From positions 14,373,021 to 14,437,020 of the forward strand of contig OX387602.1 in the NCBI GenBank assembly GCA_947568835.1: a stretch of DNA of 64,000 nt. Reading direction: 5' to 3'. This document shows positions 55,508 to 64,000 of this stretch, one piece after another. The stretch comes from Protonemura montana. Its lineage: Eukaryota > Arthropoda > Insecta > Plecoptera > Nemouridae. The position numbers and the translations under genes were made by a program. The number at the start of each line of letters is the position of its first letter. Positions within the stretch are counted from its first letter, which is position 1. The notes beneath the pieces were generated by a model. The model searched no databases and was not told the origin of the DNA. It saw nothing but the letters and a program-made list of their open reading frames with translations.

Positions 55508-56307
55508 CAGTGATGTATTCGTAAAATTTTTAGTGGGGGTACGCAAAAATGACCTAATATTTGTGTCGGTTGGGCGGGGGAGGGGGGGGGGGGGGGGGGG
55601 AGGAGGAGACCCAAGGTGAATGCACCGAAAGAGTGGGAAATAGGGGGCTTTGGGCGCAGCTCTAAGTGCATTTTTATTCTAAGGTTTTTTTGGAGTCAGT
55701 CTACGAGTTTACGATGAAATTGGGCTTGGAATGACCCAAACCAAATTTTGGTTTTTTAAGAGGAGCAAGGCCCCAAAGGGAACGCAAATCCACTTGCTTC
55801 CTCTTCTGCATCTTGAATTGAACCAACTCGTCCAGTGCGGCTCGTATGTTGCAATTAGGTTATTGTTTGTATTTTTGTCTTTCCTGCGAATTCTTGTTAT
55901 TTGAAGTGGGCTTGCTTCTGAGAGCTTGCACCACCGTGCGACGCCGCGAAAGCGGCTACCGACTTCCCTACGTGATAATAGTAATACGGTTCTAACTAAC
56001 CCCTTTGTTGTGAGTCGCGACGCCGACATAATTCCAGTCTACCTACTCTTAGTACGTTCGCATACAGTGTCATTCTTGCTAGGTCTATTTTTAAGTAAGT
56101 GAATTATTAGGAATGAAACCCTTAACTGGAATATTTTCGTCTTGAAAATAAAGAGGTGCACGATATTTCGAATAATCATAATTTAATACTGGGTTCCCGT
56201 GCGTTCACCTGCGTTCCCTCAAAAATGCAAAGTGGGGGTACGGCCAAAAATAAAATTAATAGTGGGTGGACTGCGTACACCCACGTGTATTGACCAATAC
56301 ATCACTG
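55508..56307. mobile_element. hAT-superfamily MITE, 800 bp, with 8-bp target duplication
   Basis: Termini are CAGTGATGTATT at 55508 and its exact reverse complement AATACATCACTG ending at 56307; beyond 12 bp the inverted repeats continue imperfectly to a shared GTACGC. Flanks are GTATTAAC at 55500..55507 and GTATTAAC at 56308..56315, a perfect 8-bp duplication. CAGTG ends and an 8-bp duplication define hAT elements. AGTGGGGGTACG also occurs as a direct repeat near both ends (about 55532 and 56231), as subterminal transposase sites do. The inside holds a long G-run (about 55578-55601) and a 106-codon minus-strand frame with no transposase features, so it is non-autonomous. Confidence 0.92.
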
Positions 56308-56645
56308 GTATTAACTCAGTTTCAGCATTTTTATCAGCACCTGGGAGTGCAATTCAACAACTTAAACCTTGCTGTCTCCTCAAAAGAGCGTAAATAACAA
56401 GTAAACTAGCATCAGGCAGTCTGCTAAGTGGGTAAAACACTGGTTCTCATAGCAATAAAAAAAGTTAAAAAGTTTCGACTTCTGACAAGGAATCTGATAG
56501 GGACTAAAGGTTGGGTTTCTTTTTCTCTACCCATTGATAAGAACCATTTTAATTGCCAATTTTTCATTCCAGTCTGTTATCAGTCAGATAATTTCCATCA
56601 CCAAATCAGTCATTCAAAAACATGATTACGTTATTAGGTGCAACA

Positions 56646-56873
56646 TTAACCCATTACCGCCCATCGTACGCGCTTGTGTACACCCGTTAGAAGTGTGATT
56701 TAGTTTATTCTTCTTATGAAATGAATAGATTATTTTGAAACAATATGGTAGTATTGAACTGTAAAAGTTTGGATATTTTTTTTCTTTTATGTCACTTTGC
56801 TTAATCTGTCATAATCAATAACATTTAAACATAATTTTAGCATGTAGTTTTATCTTGGGCGTTAATGGGTTAA
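56646..56873. mobile_element. piggyBac-type MITE, 220 bp between TTAA sites
   Basis: TTAA at 56646..56649 is followed by CCCATTACCGCCCA; the right end is TGGGCGTTAATGGG followed by TTAA at 56870..56873. The 14-bp inverted repeats differ at one position. TTAA duplications and CC-starting termini are piggyBac hallmarks. The 220-bp interior is AT-rich with no coding capacity, so it depends on a transposase from elsewhere. Confidence 0.88.
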
Positions 56874-57108
56874 ACAGTGGAGATATATAATCAACAATGA
56901 TCACCTGAATAAAAATTGTTAGCAACAATGAGAAGAGAACAGATAAAAAGTCTTAACAGCGTGCCCAGTAGACATGACTTCCGGACTCCAGACGTGGAAA
57001 TAATCTGCTTTGCTGATTATTGAACAAATATTCACTGTATTTCAAGCAAAAATCCCATATATGGTATGTGTTGCTTTACAACAACAACAAAAAGGATATA
57101 AACGCCCC

Positions 57109-57114
57109 TTTATT
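57109..57114 (-). terminator. Poly(A) signal of sds22
   Basis: AATAAA on the minus strand, about 100 nt past the sds22 stop codon. It is the first canonical hexamer downstream, giving a short 3' UTR. Confidence 0.65.
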
Positions 57115-57213
57115 AAAAAGGAGAGGAAAACTTTATACTGAAAATTAATTAAAATAAGAATGTAGAAAAAAATGTACGAAATTTGCCAGAGAGGGGCGAC
57201 AAGGATAGCGGGT

Positions 57214-59736
57214 TTATCGGCACAGAGTGGCATCAATTTGAGTTAGCCAAGGCAACATCAGCTTGATCTTGCGGCGATAGCTCGGATCTGCGGCGACTGG
57301 ATTACGTTCAAAATACACCGTTTCTAACTTCTTATTCTCAGTCAGAACCTCCAGATTACTCCAATCGTCTACCAAGTTGTCGTTCATCTGAAAATTGAGA
57401 CGGACCTTGTCAGTTCTCCATCTTAGACATTGAACGCATGTAGCTCTCCGACCTGGATAGGAGTGAACAATGAATGACAGTTTGTAATGAAAAAGTATCA
57501 AGCCAATTTTGAGGACTGGTAATTTAACGTGAATAGAAACATTTAAAGTATATTCTTTTTCTGCTGCTTGTGTCAAAAATGGTTCATTTTTATGAAACCA
57601 GGGCGACAGGAGAAGAAGTGGAAACTTATCTCACAAATGTGAATTCATGCTCCCTATCTGCCTCCTGCCAAAATTACTAATCCAGCTTATGTGCTCTCAT
57701 AGATATTTTCTAAGACTTTGCACTGAACTGATAAGCAGGAGATAAGCAGTATTCAGTGGTATAGGCACACAAAGTCCAGGGTAGGCATGTCAATTTTGTA
57801 ATTTTGATAAAATCACCCATTTTTATCTGACTGACCATAGAAAAGCAAGATTAGTGACATTTAAAGCAGGTCATATCTTCTAGACTTTTCAACAGAATTG
57901 CTGTCAGCTTGGATTTAGAAAGATACTAACAAATGATTGCAAGTTTAGATAGAGGCAATGTAACCACACTGGTGGTCTTCTTTTCCTATTGGACTAATTA
58001 AATGATATCTACCACATTTATCGTTTGTTCTTCACTCGACAGAAATTAAAATAATTGTAGCAGATGAATGATGAAACATACCCAGAACTCCTCCAGCAGC
58101 GTCAAGTGCTTGATGTTGTCTATCCTGCGTATCTTATTAATCGATAGATCAAGAGTGGTCAGTTTGGTTTGCGCTGATAATCCTTCGATGGCCTCCAATC
58201 CATTTTCTGATATGTAGAGCTGATCCAAAGATGTCAATGGTTCTAAGTTTTCGATCTTTAGTAGTCGATTGTTCTAGGAGAAAGCAGAGAATATGAGTCA
58301 CTTAATCCAATGATGTGTCTATTATGTATTTCAACTTTTTCTTTATTCAAACTTATTGTCTGGATTTCTACCTGTAAACTCAAAATCTCCAGGCCCGAGA
58401 GTGAATCCAAGTTTTCTATCTGGGTGATCTTGTTCTTGCCAAGATACAAGCTTTTCAAGCTGCTCAGGCCCTCCAGGTTCTCAATTTTCTGGCAAAATAG
58501 GTTATTTTGAGATCAACAGTTAAGTTACGAGAAAATTAGGTGCTTGTAAGTTAATCACATTCATTAGTATTGTCTGTAAGCAGGAACCTACCCTGATTTT
58601 ATTATCTCCTAGTTCAAGGTATGACAACTTCTTTAGGTGACCAAGATTTTCTATCTTTGTTATTTTGTTTGAGCAGAGGAACAATTTTTCTAGATTTGCA
58701 AGTTGGTCTAGACCTTTTATTTCCTTCAGCCTGTTGAAAGAAACATCTAGAATTCTGGAACAAAGCAAAATTGTTAAAAATGTAATAATAAAATTACACC
58801 ATATTCTATGCACAAGAGCCAAGACTCACTCAAGATTAACGAGACATTCGAGATTTTCAATGCAAGTTATCTGGTTGTCGTAGAGTTCAAGTTCCCGGAG
58901 ATTGGTTAATGTATTCAAGTTCTCAATCTTCTTTATTTGATTCCACCTCATGTACAGCCGTTCAAGCTTCATTAGCGGCTCCAAGTTTTCGAGTCGTGAA
59001 ATGCGTTGGTGGTTCATTTCTAGCTCCTGCAGAAAAGTAAGTTTTAAGATCATTACTTGATGGTACTAGAACGTAATCAATCTGAAGTAAGGAAGTTAGT
59101 TCCCTAGAACGTGCAGTACGGCAGGCAATGATTTAGTAAATTATTTTAATTCTGTATCCAATAATAAAGAAAAAAGAAATGCTTGGAATCCCCTACCTCA
59201 ACTTCGGTGTCAATAATAATAATCTCTCCGCTAGAAGGTTCATCACCATTGTCGCCTGCAACAAAATGTTTCTTCCATTTAGCTATTTTGTGCCTACATA
59301 CAGCTGCAAAAATTCTTCACTGGATTGAAACTGTCTTTAAAAATGTGATATTCACTATTTAAGTAAAATGAAGCAAGTGTAGAGTGGCAAATGCAAGATT
59401 AATTTACCTATTTGGGCAGGTATCGGGTTTATGACCGCATGTTGAACTTCCGCTGTCGAAGGCTGATCACTTGGGGCATCCCCACCTGAAATAATAATCA
59501 CATCATTAATATTGCAGACTACCTAGTCACATTACCCGTGCTGCATAAACTGATGTCCAAAATGGGAAGGCATTCTGGGATCCCATCATGTGCACAATGC
59601 CATGACACCAACTTTTTGTAATTATTAGTTTGAAGTTTACTTTATAAAAATAATACTATCACATCCTAACTATCCTAGTTACTAAATGAACATTTACATC
59701 ACCTTCAATCATTGGTTCAGGTTGAAAATCCGCCAT
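57214..59736 (-). CDS. sds22: Protein phosphatase 1 regulatory subunit SDS22 (PPP1R7), complete
   Basis: Eight minus-strand exons: 59703..59736, 59408..59485, 59197..59255, 58830..59026, 58592..58754, 58372..58488, 58082..58273 and 57214..57387. All junctions are GT..AG and phases agree throughout, giving 1014 nt and 337 aa (fly about 326, human 360). The N-terminal 57 residues (MADFQPEPMIEGGD...) are acidic and low-complexity. From about residue 58 there is a run of 22-residue SDS22-type leucine-rich repeats (LERLYMRWNQIKKIENL, LEKLFLCSNKITKIENL, LKSLYLGKNKITQIENL), closed by an LRR cap (NPVAADPSYRRKIKLMLPWL). The repeat solenoid binds the PP1 catalytic subunit; SDS22 acts in PP1 maturation, mitosis and epithelial polarity. 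It is transcribed away from BIG3. No defects seen. Confidence 0.97.
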
Positions 59737-60336
59737 TCTTAGCTATGAAATAAAAGAAGCGTTGTAAATTTCGGCTAGTTGAAATTCCGCAGCCCACTAC
59801 TGATTTCCAGCAACAAAGGGATGTTTCCAGATGCTTCTACCGAAAAAAACCAACCCTAGTTCACTGACCTAACCTAACCTGTTATTCACAACGCAGCTGT
59901 CACCTGAAAGAGGCAATGCTACCTGTAGATGTGTTACTTTCGTGTAGCACGATCTTGAACGCACATGGCAATGCGCAGTATGACGTATGGGCGTCGGGCG
60001 TCGGTCGTGGGGGGAGGCGTCGCAGGACGGACGTCTGTCGACGACGCCGCCGCCGTCTACCATTCATACGCAGTGGGTTAGGAAGTGTAATCTCATTGGT
60101 AAGTTTTTTAGATTCAGGAAGGATCATTCAGGTGGTTTTGTTTAGAGGTGATTCTGTGACTCACCTAACCTCCAATCGCTTTAAATTGCAGGAAAGAAAA
60201 ATTGTGTTTGAATTTTTCAAACTTCAACAGGGAAAACTATTTAGAAATGAACTGTCGAAATAGCATATGGTGGAAAGGGACCTACGTCGATTAGTTAAAT
60301 GGTGAACATCCTATTTTTGCATAACCAATAATTGCA
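59737..60336. promoter_or_regulatory. Intergenic region between divergent sds22 and BIG3; likely bidirectional promoter
   Basis: Start codons of the two genes lie 600 bp apart on opposite strands. The interval has a GC/CpG-rich core at about 59990-60065, a CRE/ATF-like TGACGTA at 59981..59987, and a short CCTAACCTAACCT run near 59869-59881. There is no room for another gene. The shared-promoter role is inferred from geometry. Confidence 0.6.
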
Positions 60337-63300
60337 ATGGAAGAGCTTCTCCTACAAATTGTTCGGGAGGCGTCTGGTTCTAAACTCTCAAACATAAGAA
60401 AATCAGCTCAAGAAGCTCATGGTAAGAATGAACCGTAACAGCTGCTACTTAGCCAGATAGTATTTTCTCTTGGTTGCTACAATTTTATCCATGCACATTT
60501 TTGTAGCAGAAATTGTAGGTTTAGTAGGTGATTTGATTTTCTATCGGCCACCTGATTCCACTATACCCACCGTTGTACTCTACTCTAATGTGTGCTTTAA
60601 TAAATTGATAGAAATCTTTCACTTTTTCTTTTCTATGCAGATTTTCTTCAAAACCAACAATGCTTGCTTCGAGATCCTGCTCACGAATTGAGATCCAAAT
60701 GTCTGTATGTGTTGCAACTTGCTTTGGAAACAAAGAAAAGTAAATTCATTGCATTCGGACTCTCTGGTCTTCATGTGAGTTACTTAGTACAGCGTAAATA
60801 AGCAAAAATATCAAATCATTTTTCATATGAACTTCATGACCATCTGATCTTGTTAACTGCTTTTGTAGAAACTGCTTCGAGATGACCGTTTCCAGTCCAA
60901 CCTGGAGCCAGAAGATGACTCCTTATGGCTTCCTTCTCAACTTTTGCATGCCATGAGCTCAATCTTAACCCAGTCAGACGACACACAAGTTGACATGTTG
61001 AAGGTACCTTGAGACATACATACTTCTCTTTTCACTTTTTCCTCTAATTAAATTGTGTTCTAAGGTAATTCTTTTTCTTGGCCTGGTACTCCCAATTTAA
61101 AGTACTCTAATTTATACTATCTAAAGTCAGGGAATTGAATAAACTAACAACTTATTTTTAACATTCTTGTTTAGGTGGTTCTTAACGTCGCATGCAGTAA
61201 CTACTGGACAATGAATGGACGGATCATAATCCAAACACTAACGCTATGTAGCGAAGCGCACGAAACGGGAAACCAAGCTATTCGATCAGCGGCTCAGGCA
61301 GCTGCCAGTCAGACGTTGCGTTCTTTTTGCAACTTCCTTGAGGAGGAATCCCAAGAAGTTCACAAGGAAGACATGTTGGGAGCTGTTACTGGAGTTGCCT
61401 GCTTTAACGAGGCAATTCCAATACTACAGTTCATTTGCAGTAAAATGGACGAAGCTCAGGTGTAAGTGAAGTCAGATTTATTTCATAAATGAGCATGGTC
61501 AAAGACTGAATAATTGCAAATTTTTCAGTATTTTATTTGTTATTTTTGCTTAAGTTGGTTTAGAAGTAAGTGTGCATGTTCACATAATTTGCCTACCATA
61601 ATTTCATTTCTATCATTGCAATTCTGTAAGTATTATTTTGCCATTATTTACTACAACAACTAAATTTAATATTGGAATAAAAAGGATTTTATAAATGTAA
61701 AGATTAAAACTACAACCACAATTTAGCACTTTATTTATTTATTGTTTATTGATCACTGATCAGCAACGGAGGCAAATCCACAAGTTTGATATCATAAAAT
61801 TAGAACAATTCAGGGACATTACCAACAGAACATGACATAAAACATAAAAACAGAAAACATTTAACATGGTTAAAATTTTACATAGAAACAAGAACGTTTA
61901 AAAACATGACTATTTACAAAAGTAAGCTCAAATTAAGACGTAACACGCAACGAGAGACTGCAGTAGGTAATTGATATATTTACAAGTTTTCATGGGCAGC
62001 TGTTGTCAAGCCAGGAATTGTAAGTCATGAAAGAGTCTAAATGTATGTCGATGTCAGGGCAGGTAGTTTTAATGCTATTGTAGTAGTCATTAGCCTTTTG
62101 ATGCACCCTTGCTTGTGGATATCAATCCTACTCTCTGGCGGCCTGAAAGGATGGTTATTTCGAGTTTGCCTGGATGGTATTGCGAAGCAGATTTTAGATA
62201 GCAGTCTCGGGGTGTCAATATTGTTGTTGAGAAGTAGAAATGTGAGGTCGGTCAGCTCCTTACGCTGTGAGAGAGTGGGTAGGTTAAGTTTGCTGCAAGT
62301 CTGTGAGTAGTCAATGGAGTGATGTTCTATCTGGGCTTTGTAATTAATCCATGTGACGAAACGTTGTTGCAGTCAACTACGCAGATATGTGTCTTGTGGT
62401 GTGGGTTTCAAATCACTGATGCACAGTCAACTAATGGTCGTAAGGTGGAGATAAAGATAAGTCTGTTAGTTGAGATCGAGCAGTCAGGAAGGCAGTGTCG
62501 TTTCAGGAAACCTAGCATTCTGGAGGATTTGCTAGTTATGATGGAAATGTGTGGAAATGCAAGACATGCAAGGCCTATTACAAAAACTGAGCAGTCACTA
62601 GCTTCAATCCCTTCAAAGCAGCAGAATCTTCCTAAAAGTCTACATCCTCTTACTTTTCTAAAGTATCCTTTGTGAACAAAGTGCAATTAATGGTTTTTCC
62701 CATACCAGGCACATCCAATGTGTTTATTTTTCAGTGGCGGTCGCTGTGGCAACAACGTGGTGTTCTTACTCGAGTGCCTTCACACGCTGGTGTCGAGCCT
62801 TCCGCAGCAGATTCACAGCAACAAGCACTTCACGGCGTTCTTGTGGCAAAAGTTCTGTCCGGCGCTCATTGCATTCCTGGGCTCCCCACGCGTTGACAAG
62901 AATATCGTGTCTCGCGATCGAGCGGAGGGCGAGGTAGGCCGAGGCTCAGGCTGCTTAGCAACAGCCCCTAGCTTCAACAGCCATGAAGCCAAGACTGTGT
63001 ATAGGTAAGAGTTGTACTCTTCTATAAATACTTGCTTATCCTTACAACTAGATCCCTAGTTACTAGATCTAGTAACTTATGCCAATAGGCCAAGAGGCTG
63101 GTTATTGATTATATTCACAATAGTAGTTTATTTTTATTAGCTTAAAGCCATTTTGTCTTTTGCACACATTTTCAGATAAAGATAATAAGAAAGTATGACC
63201 TTTATAAGTTCCTTAGCCATTCTAGGGTTTTCTGCTTACATTTTCTGACACTTTTAAATTTTTATGAAGAAGTATATAGAGAGGGAGTGCAACTTACCAG

Positions 63301-64000
63301 AGAAGAAAATTTGCGTCGAGTGGTGGACTTGTTAAGACATTTTTTGAGAACTTTATAGAAATCCCGAGAATTCATTAGTTTTGGCGTGTGACAAAGACAA
63401 AGGCAATTCAACTGCTTGTTGAGTTGGAACCACACCATCCCTTATCCCACCCTGCAAAGCTGGAGTCTATCTGAACAGATAGCTCAGTTGGTAGAGTACC
63501 CAACCGGTAATTGGGAGATCCCAAGTTTATTTCCCAACTCGGTTGTACATTTTCCCACCTTAGCACCTCTTCCAAGTTGATTTTTATCATATGGTGCTTT
63601 TGACAAAAATCTGTGGAAAAATCTGTCATAACCTGTGTCGTAAATGTGTCTATATTTGCAATCCGAGCTAACTTAAGCCCTCGTGGCTGGTGGTTGCAGT
63701 ATTGGAATCCAGCTAGTGCGGTTGGTGGGCTGCGTAGGACCTCTCCGACCTGTACTAGAATCAGTGTTCCATCGAATGCTGCTCTACCCGCCCCCACAGC
63801 ATCGCTTGGAGGCATTACGCTCCCTCAGAGAGGTTAGCGAACGTAATTACTGAATATTTCGAGCTTTCAAGGCACATGATTGGTGTGTATCTTATTTGCA
63901 ATAATTATCATGTTGTGAACGGTTTTCAGTTGTTAAACAGCCCGAGCCGAATTGTGGACTTTGCTGGACCAATTTTACTTGAAGATGAGAAAGGAGCACA
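60337..64000 (+). CDS. ARFGEF3: Brefeldin A-inhibited GEF 3-like protein (BIG3/ARFGEF3), N-terminal part, 3' partial
   Basis: Exons: 60337..60421, 60641..60774, 60869..61003, 61175..61461, 62735..63004, 63700..63832 and 63930..64000 (runs off the window). Phases agree and all introns are GT..AG. The first 371 residues are present. The ATG at 60337 is preceded by an in-frame [19 protein letters not shown] matches the BIG3 N-terminus (MEE...EASGSK), as do [38 protein letters not shown] and [12 protein letters not shown], in the same order as human ARFGEF3. This is the N-terminal dimerisation/cyclophilin-binding-like part of the large BIG/Sec7 ARF-GEF relatives; the Sec7-like domain (degenerate in BIG3) would lie beyond the edge. 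BIG3 acts on Golgi and secretory-granule membranes in vertebrates. Introns 4 and 5 carry a LINE and a SINE. Confidence 0.93.
61735..62690 (-). mobile_element. 5'-truncated non-LTR retrotransposon (CR1/Jockey-type RT C-terminus) in BIG3 intron 4
   Basis: On the minus strand, 62600 down to 62408 reads [19 protein letters not shown]...[12 protein letters not shown], where an in-frame TGA replaces the usual Trp of the VW.P motif. From about 62320 to 62060 it reads [38 protein letters not shown]. These are the C-terminal reverse-transcriptase motifs of CR1/Jockey-group LINEs. The element ends with an (AATA)-rich tail at about 61733-61752. It has at least three in-frame stops and no endonuclease, so it is dead. 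It is inserted antisense to BIG3, which reduces interference with its splicing. Confidence 0.88.
63466..63620 (+). mobile_element. tRNA-derived SINE in BIG3 intron 5
   Basis: The head, about 63474-63550, is tRNA-like. Its A box is TAGCTCAGTTGGTAGAG, and a 5-bp anticodon stem CCCAA/TTGGG encloses the seven-base loop CCGGTAA. The B box (expected GGTTCGAATCC) has decayed to AGTTTATTTCC and the T stem is lost, so it is not a functional tRNA. Sequence to about 63620 may be the unrelated SINE body; the 3' end and target duplication are not clear. Confidence 0.72.

Noticed and set aside
59868-59881. CCTAACCTAACCT, like the insect telomere repeat TTAGG
   Set aside because: Under three units; far too short to call an interstitial telomere.

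Overview
This looks like nuclear DNA from an insect or a close arthropod relative. The evidence is spliced genes with GT..AG introns, two members of the insect Odd-skipped zinc-finger family (one of them a small drumstick-like protein), AT-rich non-coding DNA, and fossil 5S-rRNA-derived and tRNA-derived SINEs, a LINE remnant and hAT/piggyBac MITEs. I cannot name the species.

Layout. (1) 1-4607, plus strand: the last two coding exons of a five-finger Odd-family repressor, best matching sob (bowl is the alternative), with a short 3' UTR carrying AATAAA signals. (2) About 4.9-40.9 kb: a 36-kb gene desert. I see no convincing coding sequence in it. It holds a large GGTT microsatellite, a 15-bp-arm hairpin, several GC-rich islands that may be enhancers, and only one clear transposable element (a 5S-headed SINE at 24.1-24.5 kb). 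(3) 40890-41867, minus strand: drm, with one main coding exon and a candidate 16-nt terminal coding exon, converging on sob from the far side of the desert. (4) 42-55 kb: more non-coding DNA with a five-unit minisatellite of about 69 bp. (5) 55.0-56.9 kb: a cluster of fossils, namely a second copy of the same 5S-headed SINE, an 800-bp hAT MITE with a perfect 8-bp target duplication, and a 220-bp piggyBac-type MITE flanked by TTAA. (6) 57214-59736, minus strand: complete sds22 (PPP1R7), eight exons, 337 aa. (7) 60337 to the window end, plus strand: the first seven exons of ARFGEF3/BIG3, truncated by the window edge, with a 5'-truncated LINE in intron 4 and a tRNA-derived SINE in intron 5.

How the genes relate. 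sob and drm are tandem-duplication relatives that are also neighbours in Drosophila, so the window probably captures part of the conserved odd/sob/drm cluster, with the desert acting as shared regulatory DNA. sds22 and BIG3 are unrelated housekeeping-type genes arranged head to head, with 600 bp between start codons, consistent with a shared bidirectional promoter.
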